A stretch of DNA of 45,521 bases from NCBI GenBank assembly GCA_947371645.1, contig CANBQJ010000005.1, forward strand, positions 1 through 45,521, in the 5' to 3' direction. This document shows positions 1-7,994 of this stretch, piece after piece; the first letter of the stretch is position 1; every line of letters begins with the position of its first letter. The notes beneath the pieces are model-generated. The model had not been told where the DNA came from, made no database searches, and saw only the letters and a list, made by a program, of their open reading frames with translations. The position numbers were made by a program, and so were the translations under genes. The DNA is from Burkholderiales bacterium (lineage in GTDB: Bacteria; Pseudomonadota; Gammaproteobacteria; Burkholderiales; Burkholderiaceae).

Positions 1-749
1 TCCGACAGGGCCTGGGGCACATCGCCACTGGCCTGCGTGGGCGGCTCGGGCGCGCGCAGCAGGTGGTCGTGGATCATCTCCAGCAGGTCGTCGGTCTCAA
101 AGGGCTTGCGGCCCACCACCATCTCGTAGAGCGTGACGCCCAGGGCGTAGAGGTCGGAGCGCGGGTCCACCGCGCGGCCGGTGCGGCCCGTCTGCTCGGG
201 CGACATGTAGGCCAACGTGCCGGCGATGTCGCTTTGGTGGACAAAGCCCGGGCGCTCTTCGGCAAAGCAGGTGGCGATGTTGAAGTCGATCAACAGGGGC
301 TTGCGCTCGGGGCCCACCAGCAGCACGTTGCTGGGGTTGATGTCCTTGTGGATGACGCCCAGGCGGTGCACCGCCGACAGGGTGTGCGACAGCTCGATGG
401 CGATGGCCAGCACCTGCTGGATGGCCAGTCGCCCTTCCAGCAGCACATGGGCCAGGGACACGCTGGCGAGGTCTTGAAAGGCCAGCCCTTCGGGGGGCTG
501 TTGGGGGTGCAGCTTGATGACACCGTCCACGCCCTGCAGGCGCCGCAGGACCAGGCCCTCGTGTCGCAAGCGCGCCTGCGTTTCCGCGCCAAAGGCTTGC
601 TTGAGCACCGCCGTGTCGCCACCCGCCAGGTGACGTCGGGTGATCAGCGTGCGTTCATTGCGGTAGATCACCTCGTCTTTGCTGCCGGGCGCGGACAGCA
701 GGACGCCATCGGTGCGGTCGCCGACCAGAGCGCTGGGTGAATGGGACAT
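1..749 (-). CDS. Serine/threonine protein kinase, N-terminal part (runs off the left edge)
   Basis: Partial gene; 249 residues are visible and the C-terminal side lies outside the window. An Hanks-type kinase domain is readable: candidate ATP-binding Lys50 (AVLKQA), catalytic loop HKDINPSN at 134-141 (HRD replaced by HKD), metal-binding DFN at 155-157 instead of DFG, then GTLAYMSPEQTGR at 178-189 and the DLYALGVTLYEM helix near 199-210. The HKDINPSN plus SPEQTGR combination is characteristic of very large hybrid proteins in which the kinase is followed by an AAA/ATPase region, GAF and a sensor histidine kinase; that C-terminal architecture is inferred, not seen. The ATG at 749 is preceded by AAGG about 9 bases upstream. 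It diverges from the SDR gene at 968. Confidence 0.85.
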   Translation of the reverse strand, partial: MSHSPSALVGDRTDGVLLSAPGSKDEVIYRNERTLITRRHLAGGDTAVLKQAFGAETQARLRHEGLVLRRLQGVDGVIKLHPQQPPEGLAFQDLASVSLAHVLLEGRLAIQQVLAIAIELSHTLSAVHRLGVIHKDINPSNVLLVGPERKPLLIDFNIATCFAEERPGFVHQSDIAGTLAYMSPEQTGRTGRAVDPRSDLYALGVTLYEMVVGRKPFETDDLLEMIHDHLLRAPEPPTQASGDVPQALS

Positions 750-931
750 TGTTGATTGCCTTGTGTTTTCCGCAGATGTGGGCGCCCGCGGTGCGCATCA
801 GGGGAAATACTCTCCAGCAGGCGGCTGCACCACACAGATGAAGGCCCGCACCCTGGGGGGAATTTCGACCGGTGGCCCCGGACCTGTAGCCCCGGGGGCG
901 CGGAGTGTGAAAAACTGCACAAGTCAGCAAA

Positions 932-945
932 GGCGCATGTGCGCC
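932..945. promoter_or_regulatory. Small dyad in the kinase/SDR divergent intergenic region
   Basis: GGCGCA and TGCGCC form a perfect 6-bp inverted repeat with a 2-bp centre, 22 bp before the SDR start codon, within the 218-bp gap between two divergent genes. It may be an operator for one of them, but a short GC-rich dyad can arise by chance. I see no convincing -35/-10 pair in this gap. Confidence 0.25.
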
Positions 946-967
946 CCTGATCTTCATCAAGCCCGCC

Positions 968-1873
968 ATGCCCGTACCCGATCTGACCGACAAGTGGGTG
1001 CTCGTCACCGGTGCCGCGTCCGGCATTGGGTTTGAGACCGCACTGGCCTTTGCCCGCGAGCACGCCCACATCGTGGCGGTGGACCTCAACGTCGAGGGCC
1101 TGGACGCCGTGGCGCAGGATGTCCAGCGCCTGGGCGTGCGCTGCCTCACGCGCTGCCTGGATGTCTCTGATGTGCAGGCCGTCGAAGCCCTGGCCGACGA
1201 GCTGCACACCACCCTGGGCAGCCCCATCGACGTGCTCGTCAACAACGCCGGCATCGGCTACCTGGGGCCCTTCCTGCACAGCCCGCTGTCCTCGTGGCGC
1301 CGGCTCATCGACGTCAACCTCATGGGCACGGTGCACCTGTGCCACGCCTTCCTGCCCGCGATGGTGGAAGCCGGCGGCCCGCGCCAGCTGGTCAACGTGG
1401 CTTCCGCCGCGGGGCTCACACCCAGCCCCAACCTGAGCGCCTATTCCGCCACCAAGCACGCGGTGATGGGTTTGAGCGACGCGCTGAGCATGGAGCTCGA
1501 AGGCACCGGCGTGGGCGTGACGGTGGTCTGCCCCGGCATCATCAACACGCCCATCGTGCGCAACCGCCAGGCGGTGTCGCCGGTGGTGCCCAGCGCCCAG
1601 CTCGACAAGCTGGAGCGGCACTACCGCCTGCGCGGCGCCCACCCGTCTCTGGTGGGCCTGCGCATCGTGGAGGCGGTGCAGGACGGCGAAGACCTGGTGC
1701 TGGCCGGCCCCACCGCGCACATCATGTTCCTGCTCAAGCGCCTGTCGCGCCGGCTCATGCGCCGCCTCACCCTCATGGGTTCGCGCCAAAACGGCTTCTG
1801 GGCCGACTACCCGGCGGTGGCACGCCGCGTGGGGGGCCGGCGGCCGCGGGTGGCGGGCGAGTCCGTGATCTGA
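968..1873 (+). CDS. SDR family NAD(P)-dependent oxidoreductase
   Basis: Classical short-chain dehydrogenase/reductase of 301 residues. The Rossmann cofactor motif TGAASGIG is at 14-21, NNAG at 92-95, and the catalytic Tyr159-x3-Lys163 (YSATK) follows a serine in NVASAAG near 146. After the usual 250-residue core there is a basic tail with many arginines (LLKRLSRRLMRRL), as in SDRs that associate with membranes and act on hydrophobic substrates. The substrate cannot be told from sequence. The start is the ATG at 968; no strong ribosome binding site precedes it. It is a single gene, divergent from the kinase. Confidence 0.92.
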   Translation: MPVPDLTDKWVLVTGAASGIGFETALAFAREHAHIVAVDLNVEGLDAVAQDVQRLGVRCLTRCLDVSDVQAVEALADELHTTLGSPIDVLVNNAGIGYLGPFLHSPLSSWRRLIDVNLMGTVHLCHAFLPAMVEAGGPRQLVNVASAAGLTPSPNLSAYSATKHAVMGLSDALSMELEGTGVGVTVVCPGIINTPIVRNRQAVSPVVPSAQLDKLERHYRLRGAHPSLVGLRIVEAVQDGEDLVLAGPTAHIMFLLKRLSRRLMRRLTLMGSRQNGFWADYPAVARRVGGRRPRVAGESVI

Positions 1874-1958
1874 ACGCGGTGCAGGCAGGCAGGATGGGCT
1901 GGGCGTGGAGAGGATCTGCTAACGTGGCCGCCATCCAGATTCACCCGAGACCTTCCCC

Positions 1959-2669
1959 ATGCAACGCCGAGACTTCCACCGTCAGGCCGGCCTGACTTTC
2001 GCCGCCCTCATCACCGCCACCGCCTGGCAACGCGCCTGGGCACTGTCCTTGGCTGACCTGAGCCAGCAGGAGCTGGGCAAGGCCTTGTCGGCCACCCTGT
2101 CCAAGGGCGCCACATCGGCGGTGAGCCTGCTGGGCCAGCCCGGCGGCTTCCTGGACAACCCCAAGGTGCGCATCCCCCTGCCCGGGCAGCTGGAAAAGGC
2201 CGCCAAGTGGCTGACCATGGCCGGCAAGGGCAAGCAGGTCGACGAGGTGGTGACCACCATGAACCGCGCGGCAGAGGCCGCCGTGCCGCTGGGCCAGAAG
2301 GCCCTGGTGGACGCGGTCAAGGGCATGTCGGTCAGCGACGCGCGCGCCATCATCGGCGGCGGCGACAACGCCGTCACCCAGTTCTTCAGCGACAAGACCC
2401 GCGCACCGCTGACCGACGCCTTCCTGCCGGTGGTGACGCAAACCACCGAAAAGGTGGGCGCGGTGAAGGCCTACAACAAGGTGGCGGGCAAGGCCGCGCA
2501 GCTGGGACTGGTCACCAGCGAGCAGGCCAGCGTGCAGCAGTACGTCACCGGCAAGACCCTGGACGGCTTGTTTGCCATGATCGGCGAAGAAGAACGCAAG
2601 ATCCGGCAGGACCCGGTCAAGGCGGGCAGCGAGCTGCTCAAGAAGGTCTACGGCGCCGTCAAAGGTTGA
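1959..2669 (+). CDS. DUF4197 domain-containing exported protein
   Basis: 236 residues. The N-terminus (MQRRDFHRQAGLTFAALITA) has an RRDF twin-arginine-like motif, a hydrophobic stretch and an AWA cleavage-like site, so export by Tat is plausible. The mature part matches the DUF4197 family as I know it: a helical protein with LSQQELGKALSATLSKGA near the start, a PLPGQLEKAA segment, and MSVSDARAIIGGGDNAVTQFF in the middle. No function is established for the family. It is convergent with the MFS gene, with only 32 bp between the stop codons and no clear terminator. Confidence 0.85.
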   Translation: MQRRDFHRQAGLTFAALITATAWQRAWALSLADLSQQELGKALSATLSKGATSAVSLLGQPGGFLDNPKVRIPLPGQLEKAAKWLTMAGKGKQVDEVVTTMNRAAEAAVPLGQKALVDAVKGMSVSDARAIIGGGDNAVTQFFSDKTRAPLTDAFLPVVTQTTEKVGAVKAYNKVAGKAAQLGLVTSEQASVQQYVTGKTLDGLFAMIGEEERKIRQDPVKAGSELLKKVYGAVKG

Positions 2670-2701
2670 GGACCAAGGGCTGAGCGTGAAGGGATGAAGG
2701 C

Positions 2702-3991
2702 TCAGGCCACGCGCCAGGCCCGTGCCACGCGCTCGTGCGTGGGGTGGCGGTCCAGCCAGCCCACCAGCACCAGGCAGCCCAGGGCGCCCAGCACCGCGCC
2801 CGTCACGAAGGTGGTGCCCAGGCCGAAGTGGTCGCCCATCCAGCCACCCAGCAGGTGGCCCAGGCTGCCCACCACCACCACGACGCTGGCCAGCAGGGTG
2901 TAGTCGGTGCCGGCGTGTTCGGGGTCGGAGGCGTCCATCATCAGCGTGAACAGGGCCACGGTGGCCAGCGTGCCCACCACGCCTTCCAGCACGGTGGCGC
3001 CCCACAGCAAGGGCATGCCACCCTGGCCTGTGGCGGCCAGCGCATACAGGCCCATGCAGGCCGACTGGCCCAGGCCGCCCAGCAGCATGGCCGTGCGCCG
3101 GCCCACCCGCCAGCACAGCCAGCCGCCCAGGGCCGCGCCGCCCAAGCTGCTGGCCGAGCCCACCGTGCCCTTCATCAGTGCGATGGTGGCCTTGTCCAGG
3201 TGCAGGTCGATCAGCATGGGCGTGATGAGGGACGTGGCCAGCTGCTCGCCCAGGCGGCAGCACAGGATGAGCACCGCGAAGGTCAGCAGCCCGGGTGTGA
3301 GCGCACGGTGCCACCAGCCCAGGGCCAGGGCGGGGATGGCATGGCCCTGCCCGTCGTGTGCGGTGGTGTGGGGCACCGGCCCCTGGCCGTGCGCCGGGGC
3401 GGGCCTGGCCACATCGCCGCGCACCCAGGCCCACACCGGCCACAGCGTCAGGGCCAGCAGCGCGGCCATGCAGCTGAACATCGCGCCCCAGCCGAAGCGC
3501 GCAAACACCCACAAGAGCAGGCCGCCGCCCAGCACCATCCCCAAGCGGTAGGCGCCCACCTGCAGGCCATTGGCCAGGCCGCGATGGCGCCCGTCCAGCA
3601 GGCGCACGGCCAGGCCATCGGTGATGACGTCTTGCGAGGCCGCCACCAGGTTGAAGCAAAACACCCCGGCAAACAGCACCACGCTGGCGGCATGCAGGTT
3701 CAGCATGGCCAGGCCCAGCGCCAGCACCACGGCGGCGCCCTGAAAGCCCAGCAGCCAGCTGCGCCGCGAGCCCACGTGGTCCAGCCACGACGACCACAGG
3801 AACTTCAGCCCCCAGGGCAGGGCCAGGTACTGCAGCAGGCTGATGGCCGTGAGCGACCAGCCCGCTTCGCGCAACAGCACGGGCAGGGCCAGGGTGAAGA
3901 AGCCGAAGGGCAGGCCTTGAGCGGCGTACAGGGCCCCCAGCAGCACCAGGGTGCGGCGCGGGGTGCCTGGGGTGGCGTCAACAAGGCTCAT
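2702..3991 (-). CDS. MFS transporter, AmpG-like
   Basis: 429 residues with about 12 hydrophobic segments. The N-terminus (LGALYAAQGLPFGFF) and the segment AASQDVITDGLAVRLL correspond to the AmpG/acetyl-CoA-transporter-like branch of the major facilitator superfamily, in which the QD-x-x-TD motif is a hallmark. AmpG imports anhydromuropeptides in cell-wall recycling; whether this member does so is unknown, since the branch also holds other solute carriers. The start at 3991 gives MSLVDATPG. It sits alone; the terminator at 4019-4049 separates it from the upstream secreted-protein gene, so it probably has its own promoter. Confidence 0.82.
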   Translation of the reverse strand: MSLVDATPGTPRRTLVLLGALYAAQGLPFGFFTLALPVLLREAGWSLTAISLLQYLALPWGLKFLWSSWLDHVGSRRSWLLGFQGAAVVLALGLAMLNLHAASVVLFAGVFCFNLVAASQDVITDGLAVRLLDGRHRGLANGLQVGAYRLGMVLGGGLLLWVFARFGWGAMFSCMAALLALTLWPVWAWVRGDVARPAPAHGQGPVPHTTAHDGQGHAIPALALGWWHRALTPGLLTFAVLILCCRLGEQLATSLITPMLIDLHLDKATIALMKGTVGSASSLGGAALGGWLCWRVGRRTAMLLGGLGQSACMGLYALAATGQGGMPLLWGATVLEGVVGTLATVALFTLMMDASDPEHAGTDYTLLASVVVVVGSLGHLLGGWMGDHFGLGTTFVTGAVLGALGCLVLVGWLDRHPTHERVARAWRVA

Positions 3992-4018
3992 GCGGCAAGT
4001 TCTGGCAAGGCAGAAGGC

Positions 4019-4049
4019 AAAAGGGGCCGCGCCATTGTGGCGCAGCCCC
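4019..4049 (-). terminator. Rho-independent terminator of the secreted-protein gene at 4073-5332
   Basis: Read on the minus strand, GGGGCTGCGCC (4049-4039), loop ACAAT, then GGCGCGGCCCC (4033-4023) form an 11-bp stem with one G:U wobble, followed directly by TTTT (4022-4019). It lies 24 bp downstream of the stop codon at 4073 and before the next minus-strand gene starts at 3991. It is the only textbook intrinsic terminator I found in the window. Confidence 0.82.
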
Positions 4050-4072
4050 CCTGCAGACCTGTCGCTTCAGCT

Positions 4073-5332
4073 TCAGGGCTTGGCGGTGAGGCGCACGTAG
4101 CTCAGCGTGCCGTTGCTGGCGCGCTGGATGGCCAGGATGCTGCCCGCATCGTTGATGTCATAGGCATCGGCCAGCACGGCGCCCGTGGGCAGCTTCACGC
4201 CCTTGCTGGTCGCCCAGGTGGTGAGGTCGGTGGTGACGCCATTGCGCCAGATGAAGGCGCGCGAGTTGGTGCTGGCGGTGCCCGTGCAGTTCTGCGGCGA
4301 CAGCGACTGGTACGACGGCACGCTGAGCGGGCCGCTGCGCCCCACCACCGTGCCGCTGGCGTTCAGGGCCCAGGCCGTGGCCACCTGCCCGGCCGCCAGC
4401 GGCGCGATGGCCTGCTCGACGCCATTGGTCATGAGCACGTGCACGGGCTGGCTGTAGCCGACTTGAAAGTAGGGCCCATTGGCACCATTGACCAGCGTGC
4501 TGACGCCCGCCAGGGTGCACACCAGGGCCTGGCCGGTGGCGTTGACGCGCATCACGCTGCTGCCCCGATTGGGCTTGCTGTCCAGCGCCGACAGCTGCTC
4601 GTTGGTCCACACCGCGGCGCGGTCAAAGCCGGTCGAAGGCTCCACCACGGAGCCGCCCACGATGGCCCCTGAAGGCGAGACGGTGCCCGCCGTGCTGGAC
4701 GCATAGGCCCCCAGTGGCAAGAGGAAGCCGGCCTGGAGGGTCCCTCGGGTCACCCCCGCGCGGCGCACGGCCGCCACGCCCGGCGCGTTGCTGTAGACGT
4801 CAAAGGTGAGCGCCAGGCTGCCGTCATTGGCCACCATGCGGGGCGACTTGAAGGACGTGACCTGCTGTTGCGTGCCCACGTTCAGGTCGGAGGTGTAGTA
4901 GTACAGCTTGGCCGTGGCCATCTCGTACAGCGCAGAAAACGTGGCCAGCTTGCTGCCATCGACGCTGGCCGCCATCAGGGCCTGGTGGATGCCGGTGTTG
5001 AGCAAGCGTGTGGGCGACACCGAGGTGCTGGTGCCGGCCGCCCATTTGCTGGCGTCGTTCACGTAGATGTAGCCAAAGCCGGCAAAGACCGGGATGCCCA
5101 CGGCGCCATTGAGCAAGGAGCCAAACGAGTCGTAGTAGTACGCCGTGCCCAGCACGTTGTTCTGGCTGTCCAGGGCCAAGGGCGTCACCGCAAAACTGTT
5201 GGACGACTTCAGTGTGGCCAGGGTGTAGCTGGACTGGGCCAGGGCGCTGCCCAGTGTGAGCAAGGTGCTGCAGGCCATGGCCAAAGCGGCCACGGCCACC
5301 TGGGCACGCGGGTGCCGGGCGGTGTGAAACAT
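4073..5332 (-). CDS. Secreted protein with HAF-like repeats, function unknown
   Basis: 419 residues. The start at 5332 is chosen because AGGAG lies 6-7 bases upstream and it gives a clean Sec signal peptide (hydrophobic segment VAVAALAMACSTLLTLGSA, cleavage near ALAQ). A longer in-frame start upstream would spoil the signal. The mature part has repeated motifs such as AVWTNEQLSAL, WALNASGTVVGRSG, AFIWRNGVTTDLTTW and AYDINDAGSILA. These resemble the HAF / DUF3466-type repeats of extracellular proteins. Two cysteines (PQNCTG and ALVCTL) may form a disulphide. No enzyme motif is visible. It is monocistronic, with a strong terminator just after the stop. Confidence 0.75.
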   Translation of the reverse strand: MFHTARHPRAQVAVAALAMACSTLLTLGSALAQSSYTLATLKSSNSFAVTPLALDSQNNVLGTAYYYDSFGSLLNGAVGIPVFAGFGYIYVNDASKWAAGTSTSVSPTRLLNTGIHQALMAASVDGSKLATFSALYEMATAKLYYYTSDLNVGTQQQVTSFKSPRMVANDGSLALTFDVYSNAPGVAAVRRAGVTRGTLQAGFLLPLGAYASSTAGTVSPSGAIVGGSVVEPSTGFDRAAVWTNEQLSALDSKPNRGSSVMRVNATGQALVCTLAGVSTLVNGANGPYFQVGYSQPVHVLMTNGVEQAIAPLAAGQVATAWALNASGTVVGRSGPLSVPSYQSLSPQNCTGTASTNSRAFIWRNGVTTDLTTWATSKGVKLPTGAVLADAYDINDAGSILAIQRASNGTLSYVRLTAKP

Positions 5333-5408
5333 GGGGACTCCTGATTTGATGGGGATGTGAGGCCCCAGTCTAATGAGGCACGTTGCATGCCCACAGGGGG
5401 TTTTCCGC

Positions 5409-5744
5409 CTACGCGTCGGAACTTGACCCTGTGCCAGACGCCGGGTATTTGATGGCGTTGAGGCGCATCTTGTCCCAGGCCACGGGCATGAGGTCGATGC
5501 CCAGCTGGGTGGCCAGCTGCACCAGGTAGAGCAGCACGTCGGCCATCTCATGGGCCACGGCCTGCTTCTGTTCGAGCGACAGCTCGCGGCTTTGTTGTTC
5601 GGTGAGCCACTGGAAATGCTCCAGCAGCTCGGCGGCCTCCACGCTCAGGGCGCAGGCCAGGTTCTTGGGGGCATGGAAGGGCCCCCACTGTCGCTCGTCG
5701 GCAAAGCGCTGGAGGGCCTGGGCCAGGAGGGCAAGTTCGCTCAT
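5409..5744 (-). CDS. MazG-like nucleotide pyrophosphohydrolase (dCTPase/RS21-C6 type)
   Basis: 111 residues. All-alpha NTP pyrophosphatase fold with the metal-binding acidic motifs VEAAELLEHFQW in the first half and HEMADVLLYLVQLA in the second (EAAELLE and E-x-x-D). It is the short single-domain type that hydrolyses non-canonical or surplus dNTPs (for example dCTP, 5-methyl-dCTP) to the monophosphate, acting in nucleotide-pool sanitation in the cytoplasm. It starts with MSELALLAQALQRFADERQW. Just upstream on the same strand is the DUF1145-like gene. Confidence 0.88.
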   Translation of the reverse strand: MSELALLAQALQRFADERQWGPFHAPKNLACALSVEAAELLEHFQWLTEQQSRELSLEQKQAVAHEMADVLLYLVQLATQLGIDLMPVAWDKMRLNAIKYPASGTGSSSDA

Positions 5745-5868
5745 GACCGCATGATGCCCCAGGCCCGGTTCATTGGCATCAGCCCCGCGCGGCGCGGTCG
5801 GCCAGCGGCTTCCAGTGCAGGAAGCCGAACAGCAGGGTCAGCGCGGCGCTCACGGCAAACGAGCCCTG

Positions 5869-6048
5869 TTAGAGGGCGATCTGCTTGCGAAACGCCAGCA
5901 CTTCCAGCGCATGGGCGCCCAGCAGCACCAGCACGCCCACGCGCGCCCAGTGCAGCACCTCGGGGGCCACTGGCAGGGCCACCAGGAAGCTGGCGGCCAC
6001 CAAGGCGTAGAAGGCCACGGCCACGGCCTTGCTCAATGTGAGGATCAT
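5869..6048 (-). CDS. DUF1145-like small membrane protein, apparently truncated by an in-frame TAA
   Basis: The open frame gives 59 residues from the ATG at 6048, which has GGAGA 6 bases upstream; an in-frame ATG at 6075 lacks such a site. There are two hydrophobic helices (AVAVAFYALVAASFLVALPV and VGVLVLLGAHALEVLAF). The frame stops at TAA (5871-5869), but the same frame continues for 29 sensible codons (QGSFAVSAALTLLFGFLHW then KPLADRAARG) to a TGA at 5779. DUF1145 proteins such as E. coli YhhL are about 90 residues and end in a third segment of the LLFGxxxW type, so the intact gene was probably 5779-6048. This could be a nonsense mutation, a sequencing error, or a genuinely short protein. 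Confidence 0.6.
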   Translation of the reverse strand: MILTLSKAVAVAFYALVAASFLVALPVAPEVLHWARVGVLVLLGAHALEVLAFRKQIAL

Positions 6049-6057
6049 CGTTGTCTC

Positions 6058-6077
6058 CGTTGTTGATGTTGACAACG
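6058..6077. promoter_or_regulatory. Inverted repeat in front of the DUF1145-like gene
   Basis: CGTTGT (6058-6063) and ACAACG (6072-6077) are perfect 6-bp arms with an 8-bp spacer, 10 bp upstream of the start codon at 6048 and in an AT-richer patch than its surroundings. Position and symmetry suit a repressor operator; no regulator is identified. Confidence 0.3.
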
Positions 6078-6125
6078 TATCATGTCACATTTTGCAGGGA
6101 TGGCCAGCGTTCAATGCATGGCGGC

Positions 6126-7136
6126 TCAAAACAGCTGCAAGCTCAGCCAGTACGCCACAGCGGCCACGAAGGCGGCGGCCGGGATGGTGAGAACCCAGGC
6201 CCACACGATGTTGCCCGCCAGGCCCCAGCGCACGGCCGACGCCCGCTGCACGGAGCCCACGCCGACGATGGCGCCGGTGATGGTGTGCGTGGTGGACACG
6301 GGCACGCCCATGGCCGTGGCGATGAACAAGGTCAGCGCGCCGCCGGTCTCGGCACAGAAGCCGCCCACCGGTTTGAGCTTGGTGATCTTCTGGCCCATGG
6401 TCTTGACGATGCGCCAGCCGCCGAACATGGTGCCCGCACCGATGGCCGTGTAGCAGGCCACGATGACCCAGGCGGGCGGTGCCTTGTCCGCGGCCGAGGC
6501 ATAGCCCGTGGAAATCAGCAGCATCCAGATGATGCCGATCGTCTTTTGCGCATCGTTGCCGCCGTGGCCCAGGCTGTACGCCCCGGCGCTGACCAGCTGC
6601 AGGCGGCGGAACCAGCGGTCCACCTTGGACGGGGGCGTGCGGCGGCAGACCCAGGCCACCAGCACCATCATCAGCGAACCCAGGGTGTAGCCCAGCAAGG
6701 GCGACACGAAGATGAAGGTGACGGTGCGCGTGATGCCCGAGCCAATGAGCGCGCTGGCACCTGCCTTGGCGATGACCGCGCCCACGATGCCACCGATCAG
6801 GGCGTGCGAGCTGCTGCTGGGGATGCCGTACAACCAGGTGATGACGTTCCAGGTGAGGGCGCCCACCAGCGCCCCGAAGACCACGTGCACATCGATCACA
6901 CCGGGCTGCGCGATGCCCTTGCCCACGGTGGCCGCCACGCTGAGGTGGAAGATGAAGATGGCCACGACGTTGAAAAAGGCGGCGAACAGCACGGCCTGGC
7001 TGGGCCGCAGCACGCCGGTGGACACCACCGTGGCGATCGAGTTGGCCGCGTCGTGAAAACCGTTCATGAAGTCGAACAGCAGCGCCAGGATCACCAGCGC
7101 GGCGATGGCCCAGATGGCCACCTGCATGGTCTGCAT
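6126..7136 (-). CDS. Low-affinity inorganic phosphate transporter, PiT family (short form)
   Basis: 336 residues, about 10 hydrophobic segments, inner membrane. Both PiT signatures are intact: NGFHDAANSIATVVSTG in the N-terminal half and GHGGNDAQKTIGIIWM in the C-terminal half, the two inverted repeats that carry phosphate with a cation. The length is that of the short bacterial PiT subgroup that lies behind a DUF47 gene, rather than the roughly 500-residue PitA. It begins 13 bp after the DUF47 stop codon on the same strand, so the two are almost certainly cotranscribed. Confidence 0.93.
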   Translation of the reverse strand: MQTMQVAIWAIAALVILALLFDFMNGFHDAANSIATVVSTGVLRPSQAVLFAAFFNVVAIFIFHLSVAATVGKGIAQPGVIDVHVVFGALVGALTWNVITWLYGIPSSSSHALIGGIVGAVIAKAGASALIGSGITRTVTFIFVSPLLGYTLGSLMMVLVAWVCRRTPPSKVDRWFRRLQLVSAGAYSLGHGGNDAQKTIGIIWMLLISTGYASAADKAPPAWVIVACYTAIGAGTMFGGWRIVKTMGQKITKLKPVGGFCAETGGALTLFIATAMGVPVSTTHTITGAIVGVGSVQRASAVRWGLAGNIVWAWVLTIPAAAFVAAVAYWLSLQLF

Positions 7137-7149
7137 GCTGGGGCTCCGA

Positions 7150-7797
7150 TCAGGAGTTCTCGAGGATCACGCCCTCGATGAGCTTGGCCACGTCTTCGCA
7201 CTTGTCGGTGACGGTTTCCAGCAGCTCGTAGATCGCCTTGAGCTTGATGACCTCGCGCACATCGGGCTCTTCGCGGAAGAGCTTGCTCATGGCGGCGCGC
7301 ATCACGCGGTCGGCATCGGACTCCAGCTGGTCGATTTCTTCGCAGGTCTTGAGCGCGGCGGCGGCCGTGGTGGCATCGCCGATGTCGTGCAGCAGGGCCA
7401 CGGCGTCTTTGAGGCGCTCGGCGCATTTCACGCACAGCTCGGTCAGGCGCTCGATCTCGGGCGTCATGCGGCGCACGTCATACAGTGCCATGGTCTCGGC
7501 GGCGTCCTGCATCAGGTCGGCCACGTCGTCCATCGTGTTGATCAGCGAGAAGATCTGCTCGCGGTCCAGCGGCGTGATGAAGGTGGTGTGCAGCAGGCGG
7601 TTGACTTCGCGCGTGACGGTGTCGGCGGCGCTCTCAGCCGCGTCCACGTCCTGGTTGTACTTTTCGCGCAGGATGGGGTCGTTGTAGTTGCTGACCAGGT
7701 CACGGAAGGCATGGGCCGCCGTGACGATGTGCACCGCATGCTGGTTGAACAGCTCAAAAAAATTGCCCTCGCGGGGCAGCAGCTTGCCGAAGATCAT
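7150..7797 (-). CDS. DUF47 family PhoU-like protein, Pit accessory
   Basis: 215 residues, all-helical, PhoU-like. The start at 7797 (MIFGKLLPREGNFFELFNQH) matches the usual N-terminus of the family, so an upstream in-frame alternative is rejected even though the Shine-Dalgarno sequence here is weak. Conserved DREQIFSLINTMDDVADLM and ETVTDKCEDVAKLIEGVILE carry the acidic metal-binding positions. Members adjacent to PiT permeases are thought to control the transporter (Pit accessory protein). It forms a two-gene operon with the permease at 6126-7136. Confidence 0.92.
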   Translation of the reverse strand: MIFGKLLPREGNFFELFNQHAVHIVTAAHAFRDLVSNYNDPILREKYNQDVDAAESAADTVTREVNRLLHTTFITPLDREQIFSLINTMDDVADLMQDAAETMALYDVRRMTPEIERLTELCVKCAERLKDAVALLHDIGDATTAAAALKTCEEIDQLESDADRVMRAAMSKLFREEPDVREVIKLKAIYELLETVTDKCEDVAKLIEGVILENS

Positions 7798-7847
7798 GGG
7801 TGGGCTTTCGGACGACCGGGGCGGTGCAGGGGGCAGCACATCGCAAG

Positions 7848-7867
7848 CATGATCTGTTCAGACCATG
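7848..7867. promoter_or_regulatory. Near-perfect 20-bp dyad upstream of the DUF47-pit operon
   Basis: CATGATCTG and CAGACCATG form 9-bp arms (8 of 9 paired) around a TT centre, 51 bp upstream of the DUF47 start codon. It does not resemble a CTGTCAT-type Pho box. A candidate operator for an unidentified regulator of phosphate uptake. Confidence 0.4.
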
Positions 7868-7899
7868 CATTGTCACGCCGGCGTCATGGACGGTTGGTA

Positions 7900-7930
7900 G
7901 GCGGGCGCGATTCTAGCCGCGCGCCCCGCC
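7900..7930. repeat. GC-rich imperfect hairpin between the GG-leader peptide gene and the DUF47 promoter
   Basis: GGCGGGCGCG on the left pairs with CGCGCCCCGCC on the right, with one bulged base and a roughly 10-base loop, in the 197-bp gap downstream of a minus-strand gene (stop at 7995). It could terminate the long minus-strand cluster ending at 7995, but no T-tract follows on either strand. Confidence 0.35.
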
Positions 7931-7994
7931 CAAGCCAATGCCTGCACGCCCGGACAGGGGCATGCCAGGCCGCCTCACCGCCTTGTGTGGCCGC

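Noticed and set aside
1941..3797. A 618-codon open frame on the minus strand
   Set aside because: Overlaps the MFS gene in another frame and is antisense to the DUF4197 gene, both well supported.
2735..4672. A 645-codon open frame on the plus strand
   Set aside because: Runs across the MFS gene, a terminator and the secreted-protein gene in antisense; His/Gln-rich shadow.
7798..7994. A Pho box upstream of the phosphate transporter operon
   Set aside because: No pair of CTGTCAT-like repeats could be found on either strand.
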